From NCBI RefSeq assembly GCF_014651375.1, contig NZ_BMWT01000003.1, forward strand, positions 310,001 to 374,000: a stretch of DNA of 64,000 bases, in the 5' to 3' direction. Shown here one piece after another: positions 18,426-28,437 of the stretch. The notes under the pieces are model-generated. The model saw only the letters and a program-made list of their open reading frames with translations, had not been told where the DNA came from and did no database searches. How positions within the stretch are numbered: position 1 is the stretch's first letter; every line of letters starts with the position of its first letter. The position numbers were made by a program, and so were the translations under genes. This stretch comes from Tateyamaria omphalii (lineage in GTDB: Bacteria; Pseudomonadota; Alphaproteobacteria; Rhodobacterales; Rhodobacteraceae).

Positions 18426-19036
18426 AGTGTTCCGACAGGAACGGAATTGAAATCAGCCGTATGTACATCAAGTGCCCGCTCCAGCCGCGCATGGTAGGTG
18501 TCTCGGGTGATCTCGACCGCGCCCAGACTGGCGAGATGTGTCGTCAGAAACTGAGTGTCGAACAGAACAAAACCTGTGCGGCGCAGGTGATCGACGGCAG
18601 CCGCAAGGGCCATCTTGGAGGCATTTGTACGGCGCGAAAACATGCTCTCCCCAAAGAAGGCACCCTTCAAGACAACGCCATACACGCCACCGACCAATTG
18701 TGAGCCTTCCCAGACCTCAATCGAGTGTGCCTGGTTGCGGTCATGCAAGGCTTTGTAAAGCTCTCTGATCTCTGGATTGATCCACGTGTCGATCCGGTCC
18801 GCACACCCATCGACGACGCCTTCGAAATCGTTATCAAGACGCAATATCCAGTCGCTGCGCCGCATCGCTCGGGCGAGCGAGCGTGACATGTGAAACCCGT
18901 CCAGCGGTAGAACTCCGCGCATCCGTGGATCAACCCAGAAGACTTCTGGATCGTCACGCGACTCTGCCATTGGAAAAATGCCAGAGGCATAACCTTGCAG
19001 CAGCAAATTGGGTGTCAGTCGAACATCGTCTTTCAT
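18389..19036 (-). CDS. aat: Leucyl/phenylalanyl-tRNA--protein transferase
   Basis: A 215-residue enzyme adding Leu or Phe from aminoacyl-tRNA to proteins with N-terminal Arg or Lys, marking them for ClpAPS degradation (N-degron pathway). LLLQGYASGIFPMAES, EVFWVDPRMRGVLPLD, WINPEIRELYKALHDRNQAHSIEVW and GESMFSRRTNASKMAL are diagnostic. The start at 19036 gives the normal N-terminus. It lies downstream of accC in the same direction but behind an intrinsic terminator. Confidence 0.96.
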   Translation of the reverse strand: MKDDVRLTPNLLLQGYASGIFPMAESRDDPEVFWVDPRMRGVLPLDGFHMSRSLARAMRRSDWILRLDNDFEGVVDGCADRIDTWINPEIRELYKALHDRNQAHSIEVWEGSQLVGGVYGVVLKGAFFGESMFSRRTNASKMALAAAVDHLRRTGFVLFDTQFLTTHLASLGAVEITRDTYHARLERALDVHTADFNSVPVGTLYDVVQRITQTS

Positions 19037-19083
19037 GTGCGCTTCCGCCGGGAGTCAGGACAGATTATCCCCGTCACCGGACA

Positions 19084-19113
19084 TAAAAAAGGGACCGCGT
19101 TCAGCGATCCCTT
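19084..19113 (-). terminator. Intrinsic terminator after accC
   Basis: On the minus strand a ten-bp stem (AAGGGATCGC with GCGGTCCCTT, one G-U pair, loop TGAA) leads into a T-run. It ends the accB-accC transcript before aat. Confidence 0.88.
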
Positions 19114-19132
19114 TCGTCTTTGTGCCAGGACG

Positions 19133-20479
19133 TCACTCGGTCTGTGATTCCAGCCACTTTTCCAGCCAGTGGATGTTGTAATCACCTGTGTGGATATCTT
19201 TCTCGGCCAGCAACGCATGAAACAACGGAACGGTTGTGTCGATCCCGTCAATAATCAACTCTCCGAGAGCCCGGTTCAGGCGCGCCAATGCTTCGGCTCG
19301 GTCGCGGCCATGCACGATCAATTTCCCGATCAGACTGTCGTAATAGGGCGGGATCGAATACCCGTCATAAAGCGCCGAGTCGATACGCACCCCAAGACCG
19401 CCGGGCGCATGGTACTGTGTGATCCGGCCAGGAGAGGGTGAGAAATTGGGCAGTTTCTCTGCATTCAGACGCACTTCGATCGAGTGGCCGTTGATCTCCA
19501 GATCGTCCTGCTGGAAGGACATGTCCATACCGGATGCCACGCGGATTTGCTCGCGCACCAGATCGACGCCAAAAATGGCCTCTGTCACCGGGTGTTCCAC
19601 CTGAAGGCGGGTGTTCATCTCGATGAAATAGAACTCGCCCTTTTCGTATAGGAACTCGATGGTACCTGCACCGATATAGTTAATCTTGGCGACGGCGTCC
19701 GCGCAGATGCGTCCAATTTCGGCCCGTTCTTCGGGGCTGATCGCGGGGCCAGGGGCCTCTTCGAACACCTTCTGGTGGCGGCGTTGCAGCGAGCAATCAC
19801 GCTCGCCCAGATGCAGGGCCCGGCCCTTGCCATCGCCAAAGACCTGGATTTCGATATGACGTGGCGTGGTCAGGTACTTCTCGATATAGACTTCGTCATT
19901 GCCAAAGGCGGCCTTGCCCTCGGCCCGGGCCGTCATGAACGCGCTTTCCATGTCTGCGGCCGTTTGCGCCACTTTCATGCCGCGCCCACCACCACCTGCC
20001 GTGGCCTTGATGATGACTGGATAGCCGAACTCTTCGCCGATGGCTTTCGCCTCTTCCAAGGTGGCCACGCCACCATCGGAACCTGGAACGCAAGGCACAC
20101 CTAGCGCCTTCATCGTGTCCTTGGCGGTGATTTTGTCGCCCATGACGCGGATGTGTTCCGCGGTAGGGCCGATAAATGTCAGTCCATGATCTTCGACGAT
20201 CTGGACGAATTGGGCGTTTTCAGACAGGAAGCCGTAGCCGGGATGGATGGCCTCGGCACCCGTGATCTCGCAGGCCGAGATGATGGCCGGGAAGCTCAGG
20301 TAGGATTGCGGCGACGCAGGAGGGCCAATGCAGACGGATTCGTCGGCCATGCGCACATGCATCGCGTCGGCGTCCGCGGTGGAATGAACCGCCACAGTTG
20401 CGATGCCCATCTCACGGGCCGCGCGAATGACGCGCAGGGCGATCTCTCCGCGGTTGGCAATCAGGATTTTGTTGAACAT
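19133..20479 (-). CDS. accC: Acetyl-CoA carboxylase biotin carboxylase subunit
   Basis: A 448-residue ATP-grasp enzyme that carboxylates the biotin on AccB, the first half of malonyl-CoA synthesis. [20 protein letters not shown] at the N-terminus, [11 protein letters not shown], the glycine-rich [22 protein letters not shown] and [14 protein letters not shown] are standard. Length matches bacterial AccC. It follows accB by ten bases. Confidence 0.97.
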   Translation of the reverse strand: MFNKILIANRGEIALRVIRAAREMGIATVAVHSTADADAMHVRMADESVCIGPPASPQSYLSFPAIISACEITGAEAIHPGYGFLSENAQFVQIVEDHGLTFIGPTAEHIRVMGDKITAKDTMKALGVPCVPGSDGGVATLEEAKAIGEEFGYPVIIKATAGGGGRGMKVAQTAADMESAFMTARAEGKAAFGNDEVYIEKYLTTPRHIEIQVFGDGKGRALHLGERDCSLQRRHQKVFEEAPGPAISPEERAEIGRICADAVAKINYIGAGTIEFLYEKGEFYFIEMNTRLQVEHPVTEAIFGVDLVREQIRVASGMDMSFQQDDLEINGHSIEVRLNAEKLPNFSPSPGRITQYHAPGGLGVRIDSALYDGYSIPPYYDSLIGKLIVHGRDRAEALARLNRALGELIIDGIDTTVPLFHALLAEKDIHTGDYNIHWLEKWLESQTE

Positions 20480-20489
20480 GCGCCGACCC

Positions 20490-20981
20490 TTATTCGAGGA
20501 TCACAAGCGGTGCGCCAAATTCCACGGCGGCGCCGTCATCGACCAGAATACGTTTGATCGTACCCGCGCGCGGGGCAGGGATGTGATTCATGGTTTTCAT
20601 CGCTTCCACGATGAGCAGCGTGTCGCCTTCACTGACCTGCTGGCCAACCTGAATAAAGGACGGTGCACCTGGTTCAGCTTGCATATACACGGTGCCAACC
20701 ATGGGGGATGTGACGGCGCCCGGGTGGTTGGCTGGATCAGCGGCAGGTTCAGTCGCCAGTGCTTCGACCGCCGGTGCAGCGGGGGCAGGGGCAGCAGTGG
20801 GCGCCGGCGCAGCGACCTGGGCCACAACCTGTTGCGCCATCTGACGTGACACACGCACATTTAGGCTGTCGTCTTCGCCATATTCGCGTTTCACCTGCAG
20901 TTCCGTCAGATCATTCTCACGTAGCAGTTCAGCCAGTGCCTGGATAAAGGCCACGTCCGCGTCATGGTTGCTCTTTGTCAT
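20490..20981 (-). CDS. accB: Acetyl-CoA carboxylase biotin carboxyl carrier protein
   Basis: A 163-residue carrier. An N-terminal helical part ([20 protein letters not shown]) is followed by an Ala/Pro-rich linker at about 65-95 and a C-terminal biotinyl domain with [12 protein letters not shown], whose Lys is biotinylated. The start is the ATG at 20981 ([10 protein letters not shown]); the upstream extension has no homologous features. It heads the accBC operon. Confidence 0.96.
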   Translation of the reverse strand: MTKSNHDADVAFIQALAELLRENDLTELQVKREYGEDDSLNVRVSRQMAQQVVAQVAAPAPTAAPAPAAPAVEALATEPAADPANHPGAVTSPMVGTVYMQAEPGAPSFIQVGQQVSEGDTLLIVEAMKTMNHIPAPRAGTIKRILVDDGAAVEFGAPLVILE

Positions 20982-21135
20982 TCTTGTCCTCAACCGTTTG
21001 GTCGTAGCCGCGCACAGATGCGCGGCCCGTAGTGCTCTTCGCTGCTTATAGCGGTGCAATGACGCAGAGGAAAGCGCTGTGACATTTCGCTGGTGCATGT
21101 GGAACAGTGCTGAGGACTGGACCTGTTCCCAAACG

Positions 21136-21165
21136 AAAAAACCGGCCCCACAAGGGGACCGGTTT
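21136..21165 (-). terminator. Intrinsic terminator after second HAAT operon
   Basis: On the minus strand AAACCGGTCCCC and GGGGCCGGTTT form a GC-rich stem with one bulged base and loop TTGT, followed by a T-run. It lies about 30 bases after the last gene of the importer. Confidence 0.9.
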
Positions 21166-21193
21166 GCGCATCTAACCTACTACCCAGGTTTGG

Positions 21194-21949
21194 TCAGATG
21201 GCGAGGTACTCGGCCCGCAATTCTTCGTTCTCAAGCACTTCTGCGGCCGTACCGTCAAACACGATCCCACCCGTGTCGAGGATCACGGCCCGGTCGGCCA
21301 GTTGCAGCGCACGCACGGCATTCTGCTCAACGATCACGGTCGTGATTCCCTGTTCCTTGATGACGGTCAGGGTCTTTTCGATCTCGTCCACGATGACGGG
21401 CGCCAACCCTTCATACGGTTCATCCAAAAGCAAAACCTTGATGTCACGCGCCAAGGCGCGGGCGATGGCCAGCATCTGTTGTTCACCCCCTGACAAGGTC
21501 GTACCCTCTTGGGTGCGGCGTTCGCCAAGGCGCGGAAATAGGTCATACAACCGTTCTATGGACCACCCGATGGGCGGGGCGATCTGGGCCAGTTTCAGGT
21601 TTTCTTCGACCGTAAGGCCCGGAATGATGCGCCGATCCTCCGGCACCAGGCCCAGTCCAGCTTGGCTGGCCTCATGGCTCGACATCTTGTGCAATGGCTG
21701 ATGGTCCAGCCAAATCTCACCATGGGTGACTTCCGGGTCGCCGATGCGCGCAATGGACCGCAAGGTCGATGTTTTGCCCGCGCCGTTGCGGCCCAGCAAG
21801 GCAAGAATTTCACCCTCGTGCACGTTAAAGCTGATGCCCTGCACGATATAGCTTTCGCCGTAGTAGGCGTGCATATCCCAGACACTCAGAAATGCCGGAG
21901 CGGTGGCGGCGTGGTTCACGCCTTTAGAAAAGTCGGGTTTGACGTTCAT
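21194..21949 (-). CDS. HAAT ABC transporter ATP-binding protein, LivF type (second system)
   Basis: A 251-residue ATPase: Walker A GRNGAGKTS, GLVPEDRRIIPGLTV, signature LSGGEQQML, Walker B VLLLDEPYEGLAP and the intact LivF-type VIVEQNAVR. A ~20-residue extension precedes the domain. It ends the leftward operon SBP-LivH-LivM-LivG-LivF. Confidence 0.94.
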   Translation of the reverse strand: MNVKPDFSKGVNHAATAPAFLSVWDMHAYYGESYIVQGISFNVHEGEILALLGRNGAGKTSTLRSIARIGDPEVTHGEIWLDHQPLHKMSSHEASQAGLGLVPEDRRIIPGLTVEENLKLAQIAPPIGWSIERLYDLFPRLGERRTQEGTTLSGGEQQMLAIARALARDIKVLLLDEPYEGLAPVIVDEIEKTLTVIKEQGITTVIVEQNAVRALQLADRAVILDTGGIVFDGTAAEVLENEELRAEYLAI

Positions 21950-21961
21950 CTGCTCAGCTCC

Positions 21962-22726
21962 TTATGCAGCATCTTGGGATTCACCCAAGTATGCTTCACG
22001 TACCTTCGGATGGCCCTTGATGTTGTCGGGCGTGTCTTCGACAAGCGGTGTGCCTTGCGCCAAAACAGTGATCCGTTCGGCAAGGCTGAATACCACGTGC
22101 ATATCGTGTTCGATGATCGAGATGGTGATGTCCCGTTCGTCCTTGATTTGTTTCAGCAGGTCGATGGTGTTGTTGGTGTCGGCCCGCGCCATGCCGGCCG
22201 TTGGTTCATCAAGCAGCAGCAAGCGGGGTTCTTGCGCCAGGCACATGCCGATCTCGAGCCGCCGTTTGTTGCCGCGCGACATAGTCGCCGCGTTGTCGTT
22301 GCGCGCGTCCGCCATGTCCATCTCGACAAGCATCTCTTCAGCCCGCTCTACGATTTCGCGGTCTTTCATCATGCTGATGAACGCGTTGGGTGTGAACGCG
22401 CCGTCCCGCTTGGCAAAGCAGGGGATCATCATGTTTTCCAACACGGACAGGTCGCCGAAAATCTCGGGCGTCTGGAATACGCGGGAAATGCCCATTTGAT
22501 TGATCTCATATGGCTTGCGTCCCAGCACCGACTGGCCGTCGAACATGACGGACCCCGTGTCAGGGATCAGCTTGCCCACCAGGCAGTTCAGCAGTGTCGA
22601 CTTGCCTGCGCCATTCGGCCCAATGATGGCGTGTACGGTGTTCTCTGCGACGCTAAGGTTTACGTCCCCCAGCGCTTGCAGGCCACCGAACCGTTTGCCC
22701 ACGTTTTTGACTTCAAGGATACCCAT
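21962..22726 (-). CDS. HAAT ABC transporter ATP-binding protein, LivG type (second system)
   Basis: A 254-residue ATPase: Walker A GPNGAGKST, SRVFQTPEIF as Q-loop, signature MSRGNKRRLEIGM (a divergent LSGGQ), Walker B LLLLDEPTAGM and switch His in IIEHDMHVV. It lies 12 bases from both permease and LivF genes. Confidence 0.94.
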   Translation of the reverse strand: MGILEVKNVGKRFGGLQALGDVNLSVAENTVHAIIGPNGAGKSTLLNCLVGKLIPDTGSVMFDGQSVLGRKPYEINQMGISRVFQTPEIFGDLSVLENMMIPCFAKRDGAFTPNAFISMMKDREIVERAEEMLVEMDMADARNDNAATMSRGNKRRLEIGMCLAQEPRLLLLDEPTAGMARADTNNTIDLLKQIKDERDITISIIEHDMHVVFSLAERITVLAQGTPLVEDTPDNIKGHPKVREAYLGESQDAA

Positions 22727-22737
22727 CTTGTCTCTCC

Positions 22738-23937
22738 TTATTCCGCAGGTGTGGTTTTGCCATCAGGCGTGTCAGTAGACTTCTTCTTGCGGCCAAAGAG
22801 ACGCGCAATCCGTTGTCCCCCTTCGACAAGACCACCGGGCAGGAAGATCACGACCAACATGAAGATCAGGCCAAGTGTCAGGTGCCAGCCCTTGCCGATG
22901 AAGGGGTAGATCAGCGTGACCACGAAGTCTTCGAGCCCGTCCGGCAAGAAGGCGAACCAGGTGTGCAGAATGTCCGAGTTGATCTTGGACAGGATGTTTT
23001 CCATGTACTTGATCGCACCGGCACCGAGGACCGGGCCGATAAGCGTGCCAACACCGCCGAGGATCGACATCAGCACCACTTCACCCGAAGCTGTCCAGAA
23101 CATGCGTTCGGCGCCGACTTGCGTGTCCATTGCCACCATCAGACCGCCTGCCAAACCGGCATACATACCTGAGATGACGAAGGCTGCGAGCGTGTAGGGT
23201 TTTGCGTTGAGGCCGGTGTAGTTCAGGCGCTGCTGGTTCGATTTTACCGCCCGCAACATCATGCCAAAGGGTGAGCGGAAAATGCGGATCGACATGTAGA
23301 AGGCCAGCAGCATCACTATCGCTGCCACGTAGTAGCCCGCGTTGAATGTGAACAACCAACTGCCCACGCTCCATTCGATGCTTGATCCCATCTCAAGCCC
23401 AAACAGGTTGGCCTTTGGTGTCGCGCCATCGGCAAGTGACCCGTCCAGAATGCGCGGATCGTTGACCTTTGGCTGTAAGCCCGTTTCGCCGCCCGTGATC
23501 GGTGTCAGCACCGAATAGGCGAGCGAATATGACATCTGTGCGAAGGCCAGCGTCAGGATCGAGAAGTAGATGCCGGAGCGACGCAGGCTGATCCATCCTA
23601 CTGCGAGACTGAAAACACCCGCCACAATGACCGACACGATGATGGCCGGTACAACATTCATGGTCAGCAGCTTCATCATCCAGATAGCGGCATAGGACCC
23701 GACCCCCAGAAAGGCGGCGTGTCCGAAGGACAGGTAGCCGGTCAGTCCGAACAGTATGTTGAACCCGATGGCGAAAATGCCAAAGATGACAAAGCGCTGC
23801 ATCAGGTCGGGGTAACCCGCGTTGAACTGCGCCATGCCGGACCCTTCAGGGAAGGGGTTCAGGATGAAGGGGGCCAGCGCAACCAGTACAGTGACCAGAA
23901 GCAGAAGGCGGAAGTCTTTTTTGTCCAGTCCAAACAT
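22738..23937 (-). CDS. HAAT ABC transporter permease, LivM type (second system)
   Basis: A 399-residue permease with about ten hydrophobic segments; [21 protein letters not shown] and [20 protein letters not shown] are LivM hallmarks. It is longer than typical LivM because of a periplasmic insert near residues 165-205 and a C-terminal basic/polar tail. These features resemble urea/short-amide-type HAAT systems more than the classic Liv system, but substrate cannot be assigned. Confidence 0.93.
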   Translation of the reverse strand: MFGLDKKDFRLLLLVTVLVALAPFILNPFPEGSGMAQFNAGYPDLMQRFVIFGIFAIGFNILFGLTGYLSFGHAAFLGVGSYAAIWMMKLLTMNVVPAIIVSVIVAGVFSLAVGWISLRRSGIYFSILTLAFAQMSYSLAYSVLTPITGGETGLQPKVNDPRILDGSLADGATPKANLFGLEMGSSIEWSVGSWLFTFNAGYYVAAIVMLLAFYMSIRIFRSPFGMMLRAVKSNQQRLNYTGLNAKPYTLAAFVISGMYAGLAGGLMVAMDTQVGAERMFWTASGEVVLMSILGGVGTLIGPVLGAGAIKYMENILSKINSDILHTWFAFLPDGLEDFVVTLIYPFIGKGWHLTLGLIFMLVVIFLPGGLVEGGQRIARLFGRKKKSTDTPDGKTTPAE

Positions 23938-23940
23938 GGA

Positions 23941-24972
23941 TCAGTCCTCCATCACGCCCTTGCGGCCCATAAGGCCCCGAGGACGGGTCAACAGAATGAT
24001 AATTGCCACCAGGTAGATGATGATCTGGTTCAGGCCCGGCAATACGGCGAGGACTTCGCGCATCGAGGCAAAGCTTTCGAGGATGCCCAGAAGGAAGCCC
24101 GCGGCGACAGCGCCGGGCAGAGAGCCCATGCCGCCCACGACCACAACCACAAACGACAGCACGAGGAAGTCCATGCCCATATGGTAGTTTGGCGAGTTGA
24201 TCGGCGTGTACATCACGCCCGCCAGCCCAGCGACGGCGGCAGCGATGCCGAACATCAGGGTGAAGCGGCGGTCGATGTTGATGCCTAGCAGCTGCACCGT
24301 CTCGCGGTCGGCCATACCGGCCCGCACAACCATCCCGAAGGTGGTGAACTGCAGGAAGGCGAAGACTGCACCGATTATTACGGCAGCAAAGGCAAAGTAG
24401 ATGATGCGCCAGTAGGGATAGATGATCGTGTTGGGATCAAAGCCCATCATGGCCCCGAAATCGAAGGACCCTTTGAAGGCTGCCGGGGCAGGGGTCGGGA
24501 TCGGGTTGGCACCGTAGTAATACTTGATGATCTCTTGCAGAACGATGGCGAGGCCGAAGGTCACCAGGATCTGGTCCGCGTGAGGGCGCTTGTAGAAGTG
24601 TTTGATCAGCCCACGTTCCATAATGACCCCGATGGCGATCATCACCGGGATGGCAAACAGGATGGACAGCGGAACAGCCCAATCAATAATGGCAGCCCCG
24701 GTGCTTTCACCGAACCAGTCCATCACGTAAGGCACGTCGACTTTCAACGGATTGCCAAGAAAGTCCTTTTGGGTTTCGTCCACCACGGTGTGGCTGAGTG
24801 TGAGGATCCGGCTCAGGGTCACGGCGCAGAACGCCCCGATCATGAACAGGGCCCCGTGGGCGAAATTCACCACGCCCAGAGTGCCGAAAATCAGCGTAAG
24901 ACCCAGCGCAATCAGCGCGTAGGCCGAGCCCTTGTCGAGCCCGTTTAGAATTTGAAGGATGATCGCTTCCAT
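23941..24972 (-). CDS. HAAT ABC transporter permease, LivH type (second system)
   Basis: A 343-residue permease: LDKGSAYALIALGLTLIFGT and GVVNFAHGALFMIGAFCAV at the N-terminus, MGSLPGAVAAGFLLG near residue 285. A periplasmic insert at about residues 62-90 sets it apart from the first system's LivH. It precedes the LivM-type gene by three bases. Confidence 0.93.
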   Translation of the reverse strand: MEAIILQILNGLDKGSAYALIALGLTLIFGTLGVVNFAHGALFMIGAFCAVTLSRILTLSHTVVDETQKDFLGNPLKVDVPYVMDWFGESTGAAIIDWAVPLSILFAIPVMIAIGVIMERGLIKHFYKRPHADQILVTFGLAIVLQEIIKYYYGANPIPTPAPAAFKGSFDFGAMMGFDPNTIIYPYWRIIYFAFAAVIIGAVFAFLQFTTFGMVVRAGMADRETVQLLGINIDRRFTLMFGIAAAVAGLAGVMYTPINSPNYHMGMDFLVLSFVVVVVGGMGSLPGAVAAGFLLGILESFASMREVLAVLPGLNQIIIYLVAIIILLTRPRGLMGRKGVMED

Positions 24973-25057
24973 CGGCCGAACCTCTGGGTTGGGGACATCT
25001 GTCCCCGCGGGGACACATTATGTTGAATTTTGGGGTGCCTGGGATCAGGTGCCAGGG

Positions 25058-25085
25058 AAGGGTGGGCCACAATGGGCCCACCCTT
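25058..25085 (-). promoter_or_regulatory. Stem-loop between binding-protein and permease genes
   Basis: A perfect 11-bp stem (AAGGGTGGGCC with GGCCCACCCTT) and six-base loop, 12 bases after the binding-protein stop. No T-run follows in the leftward direction. It probably stabilises the binding-protein mRNA or attenuates the downstream genes. Confidence 0.65.
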
Positions 25086-25096
25086 GGTTTCGCGGC

Positions 25097-26434
25097 TTAT
25101 GCGCCGGGGTTGCAGGACCCCAGTTCGCCACCAAAGATCGACGCGTCGTAGGTGACCTGGCTTGTCGGCGTGACTTCCACGATCTCGAGAAGGTCGAACT
25201 CGGATGTCGGGTTCTCTTTCCCTTTCACGACCAGCACGTCCTTGAAGCACTGGTGGTCTTCGGCGCGGTACAGAGTTGGACCGTTGCCCATGCCGTCGAA
25301 TTCGAAGCCTTCGAGAGCCTCGGCCACGGCGCAGGGGTTGAACGACCCGGCACGTTCCACGGCATCCGCATAGAGCATCGCCTGCACGTAGCAGGTGTGC
25401 GCGGCCTGCGAGGGCGGGAAGCCGTACTTGGTGCCGAAGGATTTGACGAATGCCTTGGAACCTTCGTCCTGCAGCGACCAGTGCCAGTTGGTGGATCCGA
25501 AGATCCCCTTCACGTTGGCGCCCGCACCCTTCGCCATCAGGCGGGAGTAGAGCGGAACAACGATCTCGAAGTTCTTGTTGTTCACCAGCTTGTCACGCAG
25601 GCCGAACTGAACCGCGTTGGTCAGCGAGTTCACCATGTTGCCGCCGTAGTGGTTCAGAACCAGAACGTCCGCACCCGACTGCAGAACTGGCGCGATGTAG
25701 GACGAGAAGTCGGTCTGCGTCAGCGGCGTTTTCACGGCTGCAACAGTTTCCCAACCCATGGCTTCGGTCGAGGTGCGCACGGCTTCTTCGGTCGTGTAGC
25801 CCCAGTTGTAGTCAGCCGTCAGGTGATAGGCTTTGCGATCCGTGCCGTAGTTGTTGGCCAGGATGGGTGCGAGCGCAGCACCGGACATGTAGGAGTTGAA
25901 GAAGTGGCGGAAACCATTTGCTTTCTTGTCCTTGCCGGTGGTGTCGTTCGAGTGGGTCAGACCCGCCATGAAGATCACGCCCGCCTCTTGGCAGAGCGCT
26001 TGCACGGCCACGGCCACACCCGAGGACGAACCGCCTGTGATCATGACGGCGCCGTCTTTTTCGATCATGGAACGGGCCGATGCGCGGGCTGCGTCAGATT
26101 TGGTCTGAGTGTCGCCTGTGACGTATTCGACCTTCTTGCCCATGATGCCGTTGCCTTGCAGGGCCTTGGACGAGAAAGTGTTCATCAGGCCGCCGTCGCC
26201 ACCACCGTTCAGGTGCTCGACTGCCAGTTCATAGGCGCGCAGTTCGTCTGCGCCTTCGTCTGCATACGGACCGGTCTGTGGTACGTTGAAGCCCAGTGTC
26301 ACGCTCGAACCTGTTGGTTCGTTGGTGAATGCTGCGGCCGACTGCGCCGTGAAGATCGTTGGAGCGGCTACACCGGCGCCCGCGATGGCACCGGTCTTGA
26401 GCACGCCACGACGCGTCAGATTCATTTTGGACAT
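25097..26434 (-). CDS. HAAT ABC transporter substrate-binding protein with Tat signal (second system)
   Basis: A 445-residue binding protein, longer than the first system's. Residues 7-12 read TRRGVLK followed by a hydrophobic stretch, a twin-arginine signal, so export is probably folded via Tat. SSVTLGFNVPQTGPYADEGA opens the Peripla_BP domain; GGSSSGVAVAVQALCQEAGV and DYNWGYTTEEAV are typical of the urea/amide/short-chain acid binding clade. The next genes outward are ScfR and a symporter-kinase, systems tied to short-chain carboxylates, which makes a carboxylate ligand a reasonable guess only. Confidence 0.92.
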   Translation of the reverse strand: MSKMNLTRRGVLKTGAIAGAGVAAPTIFTAQSAAAFTNEPTGSSVTLGFNVPQTGPYADEGADELRAYELAVEHLNGGGDGGLMNTFSSKALQGNGIMGKKVEYVTGDTQTKSDAARASARSMIEKDGAVMITGGSSSGVAVAVQALCQEAGVIFMAGLTHSNDTTGKDKKANGFRHFFNSYMSGAALAPILANNYGTDRKAYHLTADYNWGYTTEEAVRTSTEAMGWETVAAVKTPLTQTDFSSYIAPVLQSGADVLVLNHYGGNMVNSLTNAVQFGLRDKLVNNKNFEIVVPLYSRLMAKGAGANVKGIFGSTNWHWSLQDEGSKAFVKSFGTKYGFPPSQAAHTCYVQAMLYADAVERAGSFNPCAVAEALEGFEFDGMGNGPTLYRAEDHQCFKDVLVVKGKENPTSEFDLLEIVEVTPTSQVTYDASIFGGELGSCNPGA

Positions 26435-26564
26435 GAATATCCTCCCAATTGTTGAAAAGCGCGATCCTGCTCCTCAACCGGATCGCGCATGCACTTTTCG
26501 TGCAAAGGCACTATCGCGCGGGTTTGGAAAATTGCGCAATAAGCCCCTTGTTTTGCAGAATTAT

Positions 26565-26605
26565 TTTGTAAACATTTGCACAATACGACGGTATGCTTTG
26601 TAAAC
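26565..26605. promoter_or_regulatory. Paired TTTGTAAAC boxes, candidate ScfR operator
   Basis: Two exact copies of TTTGTAAAC at 26565-26573 and 26597-26605, 32 bases apart, flanked by further TTTGCA-like words. They lie between the divergent binding-protein and ScfR genes. RamB/ScfR-family regulators bind TTTGCAAA-like sites, so these may control both genes. This is inference from family knowledge. Confidence 0.5.
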
Positions 26606-26658
26606 TTTGTTATGTCGCAGCGCAGAAACGCGTTGAAATGACTTACAAACGGGTGGGA

Positions 26659-27972
26659 ATGGCGATGGCGCGAGATGCACTAACAGGCACGCGGATACGT
26701 GAGCGCAGGACGATGGAACGGCTCAAACAGTCCGATTTGGCGCGTCAGATTGGCATCTCGGCGTCTTACCTGAACCTGATTGAACACAATCGCCGTAGAA
26801 TCGGAGGCAAGCTGTTGCTGGATATTGCAGCGGCTTTAGGTGTTGAACCTACCGTATTGAGCGAGGGCGCAGAGGCTGCGCTGATTGCTTCGCTTCAAGA
26901 GGCCGCTCAGCGCGCGAGTATGTCGGAGACAGAGAGCGGGCGGGCCGAAGAATTCGCCGGTCGCTTCCCTGGCTGGGCCGATGCGCTTGCAGCGGCCCAT
27001 CGCAAAATTGCTGACCTGGAACGGACCGTCGAAACCCTGAGTGATCGCCTAGCCCACGATCCCGAACTTGCGGCCTCGGTACACGAGGTTTTGTCTACGG
27101 CGGCGTCGATACGGTCGACAGCCTCCATCCTTGCCGAGGATAAGACGATCACCGAAGAGTGGCGCAACAGGTTCCATGCCAACATTGATGCAGACAGTCG
27201 CCGCCTCGCGGACAGCTCAAAGGCGCTTGTTGGTTTTCTGGATGCTGAAACGGGGGAGGCGGCGCCGTCCGGGTCCCCGCAGGAAGAGGTGGCCCAGTTT
27301 CTGGCAGCACATGACTATGGGTTTTCGTCGCTTGAGGATGGGGCCGAGGATGTTGATCGCATCGTTAGCAACGCATCCGAATTGGTCTCGGCTCAATCTC
27401 GGCACCTTGCCCGCACAGTGCTTGATCGCGTCGTTCGCGACAGTGCACAGGTTTCAATGACCGATCTGAAGGCAGCGCTGACCGAGGATGGGCTGGACGT
27501 GATCGCCCTGTCCAACCGCTTTGGGGTTTCCGTTCCGCATATGATGCGCCGCCTTGCTGCCGTGCCGGGGTTGGACGCAGGGCTGGTCGTGTCTGATCGC
27601 GCGGGCAGTTTGCTGTTCCGCAAGGATATCGAAGGATTCACTATTCCGCGTCATGGGGCCGCTTGCCCTTTGTGGCCGCTGTTTCAGGTTTTGGCTCAAC
27701 CGGGGCAAGCAATCCATGCGCGGGTTCAGATGCCATCTCGGGATGGGGCTGTCTTTGATTGCTATGCGGCTGCCCAGCCTGTCGGACCGCTGATTGTGAA
27801 CACGCCGAGACTGGTGGAAGCGGCAATGCTTATTCTGCCGGTTCCCGATGGTCCTGAACCCAACGGTCTCACAATACAGGAGGTGGGTCCTGCCTGTCGG
27901 ATTTGCCCGCGTGGTAGATGTGCCGGGCGGCGCGAGCCGTCGATCCTCAGTGATGGGTTCGGAGGCTTTTGA
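26659..27972 (+). CDS. ScfR/RamB-family XRE transcriptional regulator
   Basis: About 437 residues from the ATG at 26659 (26665 is an alternative). An N-terminal XRE helix-turn-helix (ERLKQSDLARQIGISASYLN, LIEHNRRRIGG) is followed by a helical linker and a C-terminal domain ending in a cysteine-rich segment VGPACRICPRGRCAGRREPS, the short-chain fatty acyl regulator family pattern. These regulators sense acyl-CoA-type signals and control acetate/propionate genes. The upstream ATG at 26593 is rejected because it falls inside the putative operator. Confidence 0.88.
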   Translation: MAMARDALTGTRIRERRTMERLKQSDLARQIGISASYLNLIEHNRRRIGGKLLLDIAAALGVEPTVLSEGAEAALIASLQEAAQRASMSETESGRAEEFAGRFPGWADALAAAHRKIADLERTVETLSDRLAHDPELAASVHEVLSTAASIRSTASILAEDKTITEEWRNRFHANIDADSRRLADSSKALVGFLDAETGEAAPSGSPQEEVAQFLAAHDYGFSSLEDGAEDVDRIVSNASELVSAQSRHLARTVLDRVVRDSAQVSMTDLKAALTEDGLDVIALSNRFGVSVPHMMRRLAAVPGLDAGLVVSDRAGSLLFRKDIEGFTIPRHGAACPLWPLFQVLAQPGQAIHARVQMPSRDGAVFDCYAAAQPVGPLIVNTPRLVEAAMLILPVPDGPEPNGLTIQEVGPACRICPRGRCAGRREPSILSDGFGGF

Positions 27973-28062
27973 CAGCTTGACCAAATACGCACATAGTTGG
28001 GCGCGCCAGCCAAGAGGCGAAACTGCTGCGGGTTGGTGCGATTTTGGGGAGGAGTCGCAGAC

Positions 28063-28437
28063 ATGGGCAAGCACGTTTTGCTCGTTGAAGACGAGACTAA
28101 CATCATAGAGGCAATCCAGTTCCTGCTGAGCCGCGAGGGTTGGCAGGTTGATACGCATTCTGACGGGGCAACGGCAGTCGAAAAGGTGCGCAACATGCGC
28201 CCTGATCTGGTCGTGCTGGACTATATGTTGCCGGGTAAGAACGGCATCGACATTCTGACCGAACTACGAGCCGATCCGGATTTTGAGCGGTTGCCGGTTC
28301 TGATGCTGACTGCGCGAGGGCAAAGCAGGGATCGGGACCTCGCAGAGCGGGCAGGGGTCAGCCGTTTCATGACCAAGCCATTTTCCAATACAGAGGTGGT
28401 GACAGCCGTTCGCGATCTTGTTCAATTGGCGCAATGA
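28063..28437 (+). CDS. Single-domain response regulator
   Basis: A 124-residue receiver domain only: acidic pair in LLVEDETN, phosphoacceptor Asp53 in LVVLDYMLPGKNG, Thr in LMLTARG and Lys in FMTKPFS. There is no output domain, so it must act by protein contact. GGGAGGAGTCGCAG precedes the ATG. It shares an operon with a symporter-kinase, which is its likely phosphodonor; relatives (CrbR, CbrB) carry DNA-binding domains, so this one is unusual. Confidence 0.92.
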   Translation: MGKHVLLVEDETNIIEAIQFLLSREGWQVDTHSDGATAVEKVRNMRPDLVVLDYMLPGKNGIDILTELRADPDFERLPVLMLTARGQSRDRDLAERAGVSRFMTKPFSNTEVVTAVRDLVQLAQ

